Assembly: GCA_934307335.1 (NCBI GenBank) | Contig: CAKRCL010000007.1 | Coordinates: forward strand, 1-53,365 | Reading direction: 5' to 3' | Length of the DNA stretch: 53,365 nucleotides | DNA from: an uncultured Dorea sp. | GTDB taxonomy: Bacteria > Bacillota > Clostridia > Lachnospirales > Lachnospiraceae | Shown: positions 33,392 through 40,365 of the stretch, in pieces | How the letters are laid out: each line of letters starts with the position of its first letter | Position numbering within the stretch: position 1 is the first letter of the stretch | Notes under the pieces: model-generated | The model's input: the letters and a program-made list of their open reading frames with translations, nothing else | Database searches by the model: none | Told to the model about the DNA's origin: nothing | Program-made: the position numbers and the translations under genes

Positions 33392-35827
33392 ATGAAATGG
33401 AAAAATCGAGTGATTCACGCCGGAGTATTGATTCTGGTATTTTTGCTGGCTGTAATCACATTTGGATATTTTACAAATAAAAAAAATAATAATATGACGA
33501 CGGATATGGGGGCGGCAACACGTCCCCAGGTTGCATTTTCATATAATGGGTATTCGTTAAATGATTTGCCGGGCTATAAGCATGCAATGGATATGACCGG
33601 TGTACGTGATTCTATTACACCGGTTGTAAATGGACAGCTCCAGCTTATGCTTCATGCATATGAAAATGTAATCAGCAGTCTGGAGTACAAGGTCTATTCA
33701 ATAGATGGGCAGGATAAGCTTCTTGAGAAGACTGTAAAAGCACCGGGAGAGAATGTGGCGTTGGAAATCGGAAGTGCAGATGGTGAAAATATTCTGGCTG
33801 GCGAGAGGATGTTGGAAATTGTTCTCCACTTAGAGAGTGCACATGATATGTACTATTATACAAGAATTGTGGATGGAACGAAGCTCAATGCAGCGCAGGA
33901 ATTAGACTATGTCCAGAGTTTTCATGAAAATGCACTTGCAAAAGCAGAAGGTGTCGGAATTGGAACAGCGATCGAACCAAGTGATGAGGGAGATAATACA
34001 ACGCTTTGGCATGTGACAATTCATTCTGATTATACGCATGTGACGTGGGGGGATCTTGCGCCTAAGGTAGATGGAAGTGAGCGTTGGACGATCAAAGAGC
34101 TGAATGGAACGTATATGTCAGTAGAACTGCAGTACCGAGTACATTGTACTGGTGAGGAAAATGAAGAAGATGAATATCAAGTAAGAGAATTCTTCCGTGT
34201 GCGGTATATTTCCGGAAGTCAGAAGGCATATTTGCTTGACTATGATCGTACAATGGATCAGGTTTTTGATGCAACTAAAAAAGTTCTCAATGAAAAGGGC
34301 GTACTTCTTGGAATTACAGATACCGATCCGGTTTATAAAGTAAATAAAGACGGAACAATTGTATCATTTGTTCAGGCAGGAGAGCTTTGGAATTACAATC
34401 GAGACAAAGACGAAGTCTCACTTGTGTTCAGTTTTGCGGATGCGGAGAACACAGACGTCCGCAATATGTTGGGTGAGCATGAGATTAAGATTTTAAATGT
34501 TGATGAAAAAGGAAATACGACATTTGCCGTATGCGGTTATATGAATCGCGGAAGCCATGAAGGTGAGACTGGAGCAGCGATTTATTACTATAATATTGAA
34601 CAGAATTCGGTAGAAGAAAAATTGTTTGTATCCAGCGACAAGGCATATGACCGGGCGCAAGAAGAAATTGGGGGACTGGTTTATTATAATGTGGCGAATG
34701 AATGTCTGTATACCATTGCTGACGGCGTTCTATATAAGATGGATATGAATAAAGGAACAAAAAAAGAACTTGCTACAGGGCTTGATCAGGACCGCTATGT
34801 TGCAAGTGAGGATGGACATCTGGTGGCATTTGAAAATGAAGATCCATCAAAAGCAACATCTGTCACAGTTATGAACCTGGCTGCGGACAAGAAATATGAA
34901 GTGACTTGTGAAAAAGAAGAGTGCATCAAACCGTTAGGTTTTATGGATGAGGATTTTGTCTATGGTATTGCAAAGACAGAAGAAGTTGGAACTACATTGT
35001 CAGGAGCGCAGGTCATTCCAATGTATAAAGTAGAGATCACCAGTGGAAAAGATAAGGTGATTAAAACTTATGAACAGTCCGGAATTTATGTGTTAAGTAC
35101 AGAATTTGACGATAACATGATCACACTGAATCGTGCAGTGAGAGAAGGAGACAGTTACGCCGCAACAGCACAGGATTATATTACAAGTAATGAGGAAGAA
35201 AAAGAAAGTAATATTTATGCGCAGACTTATACAACAGATCTAAAGGAAACACAAGTCCGATTAACCTATGAGGACGGAGTTTCTGATAAAGAACCGAAGC
35301 TTTTAAAACCAAAGCAGGTAGTACTTGAAAATATTTCACAGGTCAAATTAGAACGTAAAAAAGATGAAAATGCATTTTATGTGTATGGACTTGGAAAACT
35401 TCAGGGCATTTTTGACGCTGCGGGAAAAGCAATTCAAAAGGCAGATGCTTGCGGCGGTGTGGTTGTCGATGCCGATCAGCATTATATCTGGGAGCGCGGT
35501 AACCGGGATCTGAAATATACGATCGATAGTGAAGATGAAAATACAGAGCAGCTACGACAGGCACTGGCAGGAGGTAAAACGGCAGTCGATGCGCTGACAG
35601 ATGTTTATGGAAAGGTTCTGGATTTAAGCGGAGCTACGATTGATGAATTATTATATGTTGTTAATCAAGGACGGCCGGTCGTGGCAGTTATAGATGCACA
35701 GACGACATTGTTGGTTGTCGGATATAGTGACGGAGTTGTGACGTGTGAAGACATCGGAAGCGGGGCAAGAAGCAGCCGATCAGAGAGCGATTTTACAAAT
35801 GTCAGTGTGTATCTGGCAGGAAAATAA
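33392..35827 (+). CDS. Membrane-anchored extracytoplasmic protein of unknown function
   Basis: 811-aa protein with one N-terminal TM (about 8-27, AGVLILVFLLAVITFGYF). The rest is predicted outside: an N-terminal beta-rich part, a middle region that reads like a beta-propeller (repeats such as ENECLYTIADGVLYKMD and DGHLVAFENED), and a C-terminal ~110 residues (IDELLYVVNQGRPVVAVID, LLVVGYSDGVVTCEDIG) resembling the C39-like peptidase fold but without a catalytic cysteine. Conserved homologues occur in Lachnospiraceae as hypothetical proteins. GGGGAGC precedes the ATG; coupled to the methyltransferase gene with no gap. Confidence 0.75.
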   Translation: MKWKNRVIHAGVLILVFLLAVITFGYFTNKKNNNMTTDMGAATRPQVAFSYNGYSLNDLPGYKHAMDMTGVRDSITPVVNGQLQLMLHAYENVISSLEYKVYSIDGQDKLLEKTVKAPGENVALEIGSADGENILAGERMLEIVLHLESAHDMYYYTRIVDGTKLNAAQELDYVQSFHENALAKAEGVGIGTAIEPSDEGDNTTLWHVTIHSDYTHVTWGDLAPKVDGSERWTIKELNGTYMSVELQYRVHCTGEENEEDEYQVREFFRVRYISGSQKAYLLDYDRTMDQVFDATKKVLNEKGVLLGITDTDPVYKVNKDGTIVSFVQAGELWNYNRDKDEVSLVFSFADAENTDVRNMLGEHEIKILNVDEKGNTTFAVCGYMNRGSHEGETGAAIYYYNIEQNSVEEKLFVSSDKAYDRAQEEIGGLVYYNVANECLYTIADGVLYKMDMNKGTKKELATGLDQDRYVASEDGHLVAFENEDPSKATSVTVMNLAADKKYEVTCEKEECIKPLGFMDEDFVYGIAKTEEVGTTLSGAQVIPMYKVEITSGKDKVIKTYEQSGIYVLSTEFDDNMITLNRAVREGDSYAATAQDYITSNEEEKESNIYAQTYTTDLKETQVRLTYEDGVSDKEPKLLKPKQVVLENISQVKLERKKDENAFYVYGLGKLQGIFDAAGKAIQKADACGGVVVDADQHYIWERGNRDLKYTIDSEDENTEQLRQALAGGKTAVDALTDVYGKVLDLSGATIDELLYVVNQGRPVVAVIDAQTTLLVVGYSDGVVTCEDIGSGARSSRSESDFTNVSVYLAGK

Positions 35828-35880
35828 AAATTATAAACAAACGATGTGGATGGATCATAACAGATAAATCCGGAAATAAG

Positions 35881-35909
35881 AAAACCCTGGCAGATTGTCA
35901 GGGTTTTTA
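35881..35909. terminator. Bidirectional terminator
   Basis: AAAACCCTGGCA and TGTCAGGGTTTTT form a short strong stem between the 811-aa gene (plus) and queT (minus). Confidence 0.85.
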
Positions 35910-35918
35910 ATAATTAGT

Positions 35919-36404
35919 TTATTGAGCAAATAATGTCTTTGCGTATTTCTTTAATGCAAAGTAAAGTACCATTCCGAGTACTGCACAGGAAATGATCTCG
36001 CCAATACCAACAGTGCACATCATAAATGGAATTGGAAGTGCAACTCCATATCCGTAGCGCAGAACAAACGGTACGATAATAATGTTAGATACAATTGGTG
36101 GGATTGGAGCAAAGTAAGGGCTCTTCTCGCGAAGTTTCCAAGTAAAGAATGCGCCAATCAGTGTGGCAATACTTCCAAAGATGATATCCGGAAGGATTGC
36201 GCCTCCGAGAATGTTGCCTACAAGGCAGCCGATAAATAATCCTGGAATAGCTGCTGGTGTGAAAACCGGAAGAATCGTCAGGGCTTCGGAAATACGAACC
36301 TGAACCTCTCCGAATGAAAATGGCGCAAATACATAGGTAAGCACCACGTAGATGGCTGCGATCATGGCAGCCTGTGTCATGAAATTGATGTTTCTGTTCT
36401 TCAT
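35919..36404 (-). CDS. queT: QueT-type queuosine precursor transporter
   Basis: 161-aa membrane protein of the QueT (COG4708) ECF substrate-specificity family. Typical segments are MTQAAMIAAIYVVLTYVFAPFSFGEVQVRISEALTILP (residues 9-46), GLFIGCLVGNIL and PPIVSNIIIVPFVL. It imports a queuosine precursor with an ECF energising module encoded elsewhere. AAAGGAG lies about 6 nt before the ATG. The 115-nt leader with stems suggests riboswitch control, as often seen for queT. Confidence 0.92.
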   Translation of the reverse strand: MKNRNINFMTQAAMIAAIYVVLTYVFAPFSFGEVQVRISEALTILPVFTPAAIPGLFIGCLVGNILGGAILPDIIFGSIATLIGAFFTWKLREKSPYFAPIPPIVSNIIIVPFVLRYGYGVALPIPFMMCTVGIGEIISCAVLGMVLYFALKKYAKTLFAQ

Positions 36405-36519
36405 TTTTTAATCTCCTTTAGTTTTGTTTTACGTGTGGAAGGTCACGAACACACGATTCATTTTACGCCGGAAATCGGCGAAACCCTTGTAAGACCTTGG
36501 TTTTTTAGGGTTTTGTAAC
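36405..36519 (-). promoter_or_regulatory. queT leader RNA, candidate preQ1-type riboswitch
   Basis: Minus-strand leader with stems AAACCC/GGGTTT around a loop AAAAAACCAAGG, then CGCCG/CGGCG, then CGTGTG/CACACG before the SD. queT genes are frequently preQ1-controlled and the A-run plus CCAAGG recalls the preQ1-I tail, but the complementary upstream segment of class I is missing. Class II or III, or another RNA, remains possible. Confidence 0.4.
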
Positions 36520-36526
36520 GGGTGAT

Positions 36527-36555
36527 AGTATAGCATGGAAGTTCTGAAAAATCAA
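36527..36555 (-). promoter_or_regulatory. queT promoter
   Basis: On the minus strand TTGATT (36555-36550), a 17-bp spacer and TATACT (36532-36527). The predicted start is near 36519, giving a ~115-nt leader. Confidence 0.7.
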
Positions 36556-36570
36556 GGAAAGTACCAAAAA

Positions 36571-36590
36571 AGTACAAAATGGGAAAAGAG
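36571..36590 (+). repeat. 20-bp direct repeat, left copy
   Basis: AGTACAAAATGGGAAAAGAG at 36571-36590 recurs at 37853-37872. Both are preceded by GTTCTGA, with 23 extra bp in the left copy. The pair brackets the CxxC membrane protein and the toxin-antitoxin module. Confidence 0.7.
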
Positions 36591-36687
36591 GTGGCAACAG
36601 TCAAAGAGGATTGCAGGATATAGGGAGGTAGGATATTATGATTATAAAAGAAAAAGAGTTGGTAATATAGGATGGAGGTGATAAAAA

Positions 36688-37248
36688 GTGGAAGAAAAAG
36701 AAATATCTCCAACCAGTAAATTTATTGGTGGAGGATTTAGAAGAAAATTTCCAAAGTGTGAGACATGCAAATGGTTTGACGAAAGGCAATACAAAGATTA
36801 TATTTGTGCCGCTTTTCCAGAAGGGATTCCTTTTGAGAACTTATATGGGGAAGACGAGGAGATATGCAAAGGGAAATATAAGTATGAAGAGAAACGACGT
36901 TATGATAGGTGGAAGATTAGAGAATATAACATAATAAAGAAAGTAAAAGTATATTTGATGATAGCAATGTGGACTATCGTATTTTACGCGAAACAGCATA
37001 TTTATATTACAGGTGCCCTCATAGCAATCACAATTAGGTCTGTATGGGGAGCAGTCAGCGAAAAAAGAATGTTTTGGCTGATATGTTCGGTAGCAATGGT
37101 GGTTATTATTGCTATTATTAGGTGTGGGTATAGAAAAATAGATGAATTTGCATCTCCTGGAGTAAAAGCGCGACATTTGCGGGAAAGAATACATACAAGA
37201 AATCAATTAGAAAAATTCATACTAGATAAATATGATGTAGATAAGTAA
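36688..37248 (+). CDS. Hypothetical CxxC membrane protein
   Basis: 186-aa protein starting at GTG 36688 with GGAGGTG 6 nt upstream. The N-terminus has CETCKWFDERQ and, 14 residues on, CAAFPEGIPFENLYGEDEEIC, a four-cysteine pattern able to bind zinc, seen in small Lachnospiraceae proteins. A charged helix follows, then two TM segments (about 93-112 and 128-147) and a basic tail. Function unknown. It lies in accessory DNA between direct repeats, next to the type I toxin locus. Confidence 0.65.
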   Translation: MEEKEISPTSKFIGGGFRRKFPKCETCKWFDERQYKDYICAAFPEGIPFENLYGEDEEICKGKYKYEEKRRYDRWKIREYNIIKKVKVYLMIAMWTIVFYAKQHIYITGALIAITIRSVWGAVSEKRMFWLICSVAMVVIIAIIRCGYRKIDEFASPGVKARHLRERIHTRNQLEKFILDKYDVDK

Positions 37249-37594
37249 TTATGCACCTTTTTATGGGGAGCTTGCAACGGGTAGGGCAATACTGGGGTGC
37301 ACTGGGCCACGCGTGAAAAAGTTGGAAAAAGTACAGGTCAAAGGGTTGTGAAGAGACTAAGAAATACTAAGGTAAATAACTGGTGTGTGTGCGACATCGC
37401 ACAATTTTATTATCAGAAATGTAAGTAGATTAAGGTATGTAATACTATACAAACTTCTGAAAATAAAAGATGCCAGGTTGAAGGAAAAAGAGGAATATGC
37501 TAGACTTCAGACAGGGAAACCAAAGCCAGGCGGCTACCCTTCTTTTACGGAGGGATAAAACACCCTCCTTAACGAAAGAAAGGAGGGCGATGCG
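37249..37594 (+). other. Noncoding gap and toxin mRNA leader
   Basis: 346 bp without a convincing gene. It holds an inverted repeat TGTGCGA/TCGCACA (about 37390-37405), a possible -10 TATGCT (37496-37501) for the small toxin, and the leader motif GGGAAACC (37514-37521)...GGCTACCC (37532-37539). A stem GGAGGG/CCCTCC (about 37549-37567) precedes the RBS AAGGAGGG, so CCCTCC could alternatively mask the RBS. Confidence 0.45.
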
Positions 37595-37687
37595 ATGGTT
37601 ACATATTCTGATTTGATTCAGTTTTGTATATTCATTGTTGCGCTTGTAGGTCTTTGTTATGAGATTTTCAAGGGCAAACGAAAATAG
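37595..37687 (+). CDS. Small hydrophobic peptide, candidate type I (holin-like) toxin
   Basis: 30-aa peptide MVTYSDLIQFCIFIVALVGL followed by CYEIFKGKRK: a single TM helix with a basic tail, the layout of holin-like/Fst-like type I toxins. RBS AAGGAGGG is 7 nt before the ATG. A stem-loop 37683-37717 begins at the stop codon and is shared with a convergent RNA driven by a clear minus-strand promoter (37806-37778). The peptide family is inferred from size, composition and RNA layout only. Confidence 0.65.
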   Translation: MVTYSDLIQFCIFIVALVGLCYEIFKGKRK

Positions 37688-37771
37688 CCGCCACTACCGC
37701 GAATAGTGACGGCTATTGTACAATAGCTTAACATTATAACTGAGGTAGCCACTTGCGGTTTCCCTCTTTGT
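37676..37771 (-). ncRNA. Candidate antisense antitoxin RNA
   Basis: About 95 nt from a predicted start near 37771 to the terminator stem 37717-37683 followed by TTTTCGTTT on the minus strand. It overlaps the 3' end of the toxin mRNA. Its 5' part carries GGGAAACC (37764-37757) and GGCTACC (37750-37744), the same motif as the toxin leader. This convergent layout with a common stem is like the par/Fst type I locus. Confidence 0.6.
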
Positions 37772-37777
37772 ATCTTA

Positions 37778-37806
37778 AATATAGCATATCTGGCATCAGG
37801 ACGCAA
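37778..37806 (-). promoter_or_regulatory. Promoter of the antisense RNA
   Basis: Minus strand: TTGCGT (37806-37801), exact 17-bp spacer, TATATT (37783-37778). Confidence 0.65.
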
Positions 37807-37852
37807 GAGCATCAATGAAATTGCTGATACTTTCGCTCTGAATCCGTTCTGA

Positions 37853-37872
37853 AGTACAAAATGGGAAAAGAG
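37853..37872 (+). repeat. 20-bp direct repeat, right copy
   Basis: Second copy of AGTACAAAATGGGAAAAGAG, directly preceded by GTTCTGA; see 36571. Confidence 0.7.
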
Positions 37873-37907
37873 AACTGATACCCCTTTTTGGTAAAAATGT
37901 GCACTTG

Positions 37908-37928
37908 CAGGTATAGCTACTATACCTG
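37908..37928. promoter_or_regulatory. Palindromic operator-like site
   Basis: CAGGTATA (37908-37915) and TATACCTG (37921-37928) with a 5-bp centre. It sits between TTGCAG (37906) and TATACT (37930-37935), so a bound protein would block that possible promoter. Only very short ORFs follow. Confidence 0.45.
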
Positions 37929-38017
37929 ATATACTGGCAATATCCGTAAAAATGTACTTTGAGGGATAAAAAGAACATAATGCACGAAAAAGGGGAAATA
38001 GATGAGAAAACGTCCCT

Positions 38018-38131
38018 TCAAAGTATGTGTAAAAAGCTGACTGCAGTGCAACGATAAGATCCTGGGACAACATGAAAAAGAATTGGAGGAAAGAAAATGC
38101 CGATAGGCAAAAAAGATAATGTTAAATCCAT
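38018..38131 (-). CDS. Possible 37-aa hydrophobic peptide
   Basis: MDLTLSFLPIGIFFPPILFH then VVPGSYRCTAVSFLHIL, with a very strong SD AAGGAGGTG (38145-38137) 5 nt before the ATG at 38131. The N-terminal half is strongly hydrophobic, but two prolines interrupt it and no charged tail is present. It could be a second small membrane toxin or a decayed one. No homologue is recognised; the SD is the main evidence. Confidence 0.3.
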   Translation of the reverse strand: MDLTLSFLPIGIFFPPILFHVVPGSYRCTAVSFLHIL

Positions 38132-38352
38132 AATAAACACCTCCTTCCTGTTTCCAGTATAGAGGCGGTAACAAATAAAGCATATCATAAATATATTTTG
38201 CATTCTATTAAGTGCCTAGGATTTGCTAAAATTTGTGGAAAATTTTTAATGAAAAAATTTGTAAAAAAATGAAAAAAAGTGCTTGCATTTTTTGAATGGC
38301 TATTATATAATAACACTTGTCGTTGAGAGATGCGACAATGAAAATTTAAGAT

Positions 38353-38425
38353 GCGCGATTAGCTCAGTTGGTAGAGCACCTGACTCTTAATCAGGGTGTC
38401 CAGGGTTCGAACCCCTGATCGCGCA
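38353..38425 (+). tRNA. tRNA-Lys (CUU)
   Basis: 73 nt with acceptor GCGCGAT/ATCGCGC, D-loop AGCTCAGTTGGTAGAGC, anticodon arm CTGACTCTTAATCAG (anticodon CTT) and T-arm CAGGGTTCGAACCCCTG. CCA is not encoded (CTA follows). The 3' half from 38384 is duplicated at 47643-47684, marking it as the attachment site of an integrated element. Confidence 0.97.
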
Positions 38426-38430
38426 CTACC

Positions 38431-38478
38431 AAATCACTGTTTTTAGAGGCTTAGAGCTCTGGGGACGGTGATTTTTTT
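38431..38478 (+). terminator. tRNA-Lys terminator
   Basis: AAATCACTGT (38431-38440) pairs with ACGGTGATTT (38465-38474), followed by T's. It is inside the duplicated repeat. Confidence 0.8.
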
Positions 38479-38549
38479 GTGCCTGAAAATAGGGGCTTTA
38501 GGGGGGATAAAACGGAAATCACTAGGGAAAGCAAGGGTGAAGTGCCTTT

Positions 38550-38579
38550 GTCGCAGATTCTGTCGCGAGCTCGTCGCGA
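38550..38579 (+). other. Repeated GTCGC words in attL, candidate integrase arm sites
   Basis: GTCGCAG at 38550, GTCGCGA at 38562 and GTCGCGA at 38573, spaced 11-12 bp. The same word occurs at 47478, 47490 and 47617 on the element side of attR and again in attR itself. Regular spacing near one helical turn fits arm-type binding sites of a tyrosine integrase. Confidence 0.5.
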
Positions 38580-38620
38580 GAAAATAAACAGTCCAAGTGT
38601 AGTAAGAGAAGTTTGCATAG

Positions 38621-38671
38621 AAGAGTAGTGGAATGTACGGTTTGGAAAGTACTTTTCACTGCTCTTTTTGC
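38621..38671 (+). terminator. Terminator at the left end of the element
   Basis: AAGAGTAGTG (38621-38630)/CACTGCTCTT (38657-38666) with inner GTAC/GTAC and TTTTTGCGTTTT after. It would insulate element genes from tRNA-Lys read-through. Confidence 0.65.
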
Positions 38672-38722
38672 GTTTTATAAAAGTATATTATTTTTTTGAT
38701 GTAAGAAAGGTGGTGATTAGAT

Positions 38723-39229
38723 ATGTACATCAAAATCTATAACGAAAATCTGTTAATTCTTTTAGAGCAGATAAATATGTTGTGTGGAGAGTTAAGTCTG
38801 CAGAAAAGTCTGTTGACAGAAAGGACGGTGAATAATATGCATATTACAGTAAGTAAGGAACGGGATTTGAAAATGTTGAGACAGGTAAATCCTTATATGT
38901 CGGAATATAAGATTCCAAGAGAGATATTAGACCATATGGAAGATATTCTGGATAAAAAGAATTTGGGGGAAAAGGGATATATAGCAGTTATCCTGAATCC
39001 AATAAGAGACGATAATGTGGATATCTTGGATGAGCTGAATTTAAATACTAATGAGATTGAAGTACCAGATAATAATTTCTTCTATATCGTGATTAAGGGG
39101 AAGAAGCACCCAATGAAGAAAGACAAGAGATGGTACAGTTGTGACATTATCTTACCAGGAAACAGTGGAAAGATTTATGTGATTTATTGTATGTATGAAG
39201 AACGATTAAGAGAGTTGGGAGTGATTTAA
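38723..39229 (+). CDS. Hypothetical protein of the element
   Basis: 168-aa, soluble, mixed alpha/beta protein. Visible blocks are a helical N-terminus (NENLLILLEQINMLCGELSLQKSLL) and a beta-rich C-terminal half (EVPDNNFFYIVIKGKKHPMKKDKRWYSCDIILPGNSGKIYVIYCMYEE). No family is recognised. RBS AAGGTGGTG precedes the ATG. It is the first gene inside attL and is followed by a terminator at 39311, so it forms its own unit. Confidence 0.55.
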   Translation: MYIKIYNENLLILLEQINMLCGELSLQKSLLTERTVNNMHITVSKERDLKMLRQVNPYMSEYKIPREILDHMEDILDKKNLGEKGYIAVILNPIRDDNVDILDELNLNTNEIEVPDNNFFYIVIKGKKHPMKKDKRWYSCDIILPGNSGKIYVIYCMYEERLRELGVI

Positions 39230-39310
39230 TATACGGAAGTACTTTTAAGCTGGAAAAAACAGGCTTATGAGGAGGTATTAAAAAAGTATCATATTTGTGA
39301 AGTGGAACGG

Positions 39311-39345
39311 GCATGATGTAGGCTTTTGTCTGCATCATGCTCTTT
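39311..39345 (+). terminator. Terminator after the 168-aa gene
   Basis: GCATGATGTA (39311-39320) and TGCATCATGC (39331-39340) pair with one G-U, followed by TCTTT. Confidence 0.7.
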
Positions 39346-39419
39346 GAAAATATAGAAGCAGAAAGTAATAAATAAAAGGAGAAATTACCATATATTGGAA
39401 GTTTATAAGGAATAAATCC

Positions 39420-39485
39420 ATGGAAGTTCCGCCGTATACACTTCCAGTGAAATTCAATATAATTGTCAGAAAGGAGGGGACATGA
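39420..39485 (+). CDS. Possible 21-aa leader peptide coupled to the Mor-like gene
   Basis: ATG 39420 encodes MEVPPYTLPVKFNIIVRKEG plus T and stops at TGA 39483-39485, overlapping the next gene's ATG in ATGA. AAGGA lies 8 nt upstream. The Mor-like SD (AAAGGAGGGG) is within this frame. Translation could gate access to that SD. Confidence 0.35.
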   Translation: MEVPPYTLPVKFNIIVRKEGT

Positions 39486-39781
39486 GAGGAGAGACGATAG
39501 ATATGGATTTAAGCAATATAAGATGTGAATATCTTAATGGTGCTTACAATGATTTTGCCAATTTATTAGGTATTGATGCAGTACTGAAAATTCATTCCGC
39601 TTACCGAGGTCAGCAGATTACTTTTCCTGTGGAACTATTCAGTAAAGAGTTCATAGCCCTGCAGATAGTAAATGAGTATGACGGTTATAATGTCAAGCAA
39701 CTTGCTACAAAGTTTGGATATAGTGAGAAATGGATAAGGAAAATATTGAAAGACCATATAGATAAAGAGGAAAGTAAATAA
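39482..39781 (+). CDS. Mor transcription activator family protein
   Basis: 99-aa regulator of the Mor/Mu-C family: FANLLGIDAVLKIHSAYRGQ (dimerisation, about 24-44), ITFPVELFSKEFIALQIVNEYDG, and the C-terminal helix-turn-helix NVKQLATKFGYSEKWIRKIL. In phages these activate middle or late promoters; in clostridial mobile elements small homologues are frequent. It probably activates the cargo operon that starts 20 nt after its stop. SD AAAGGAGGGG is 3 nt before the ATG. Confidence 0.85.
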   Translation: MRGETIDMDLSNIRCEYLNGAYNDFANLLGIDAVLKIHSAYRGQQITFPVELFSKEFIALQIVNEYDGYNVKQLATKFGYSEKWIRKILKDHIDKEESK

Positions 39782-39800
39782 AACAAAGGAGAAAGAAGAG

Positions 39801-40094
39801 ATGAAAAGATTTAAGAAAATAATAGTATGTATGCTGTTAGTTCTAATGGTTGGCTGTATGTCAACGGGATGTGGAAAGAAAGTTCCGACCCAGAAAGATG
39901 TTGAAAAGGCATATGATAAATTGCAAAAGGGTAAAATTAGTGAGACACAATACTATGAGATCATGGATGCTTACATAAATGATGAACCGCTTAAGTCAGG
40001 GGGATTTTTCTCTTTTGTAGGTGACATAGTGATTATCGGTTGTGTAGGCGTTGGTGTGGTTGTTGTAGTAAAGAAGATAAAGGAAAAGAAGTAG
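39801..40094 (+). CDS. Small lipoprotein with a C-terminal TM segment
   Basis: 97-aa protein with signal peptide and lipobox (MKRFKKIIVCMLLVLMVGCMSTGC; cleavage before C24), a short helical domain (TQKDVEKAYDKLQKGKISETQYYEIMDAYIN) and a second hydrophobic segment near 68-89 (FFSFVGDIVIIGCVGVGVVVVV) ending KKIKEKK. A lipoprotein that is also membrane-spanning at its C-terminus is unusual. CAAAGGAGAAAG precedes the ATG. Next gene 3 nt downstream. Function unknown. Confidence 0.65.
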   Translation: MKRFKKIIVCMLLVLMVGCMSTGCGKKVPTQKDVEKAYDKLQKGKISETQYYEIMDAYINDEPLKSGGFFSFVGDIVIIGCVGVGVVVVVKKIKEKK

Positions 40095-40097
40095 AAA

Positions 40098-40352
40098 ATG
40101 ATTACGTTAATTACAAAAATATTAGCTGTTATTGCAGTTGTAATAGGATTTAGAATAAGTGCCAAACATTGGGACGGACAGCAGTTAATTACCTTAATTG
40201 CAAATGGTTTTGTTATTTCTTATGCATTATTAGTTCCTGTAGGAATTATTGTAATTATACTTCGTGGCTTGACCAGTGTAATCGGATTTATAGCAGTTGT
40301 AGGTGGTATTCTTGCAGTAGCTTATTTGTTATGGAAGAAGTTCACGAACTAA
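40098..40352 (+). CDS. Small three-TM membrane protein
   Basis: 84-aa protein almost wholly hydrophobic: segments about 4-20 (LITKILAVIAVVIGF), 29-55 (LITLIANGFVISYALLVPVGIIVIIL) and 58-79 (TSVIGFIAVVGGILAVAYLLW). It starts 3 nt after the lipoprotein stop and ends 13 nt before the 542-aa gene, so the three are co-translated. No family recognised; a holin-like or channel role is conceivable but not shown. Confidence 0.6.
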   Translation: MITLITKILAVIAVVIGFRISAKHWDGQQLITLIANGFVISYALLVPVGIIVIILRGLTSVIGFIAVVGGILAVAYLLWKKFTN

Positions 40353-40365
40353 AGGAGGCAGTAGT

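Larger units (their letters stand above)
38384..38597 (+). repeat. attL: 214-bp direct repeat, left copy
   Basis: Base-for-base identical to 47643-47856 (offset 9259). It comprises the tRNA-Lys 3' half, the tRNA terminator, and about 120 bp more ending in GTCGC repeats. Such length is far beyond a usual att core of 15-60 bp. Confidence 0.92.

Noticed and set aside
36405..36519. preQ1 class I riboswitch in the queT leader
   Set aside because: The A-rich tail and CCAAGG are present, but no upstream segment can pair with it as in class I; kept only as a generic leader.
37657..38073. 138-aa minus-strand frame across the toxin-antitoxin stem
   Set aside because: It runs through the antisense promoter and terminator, has no SD, and looks like chance reading of structured noncoding DNA.
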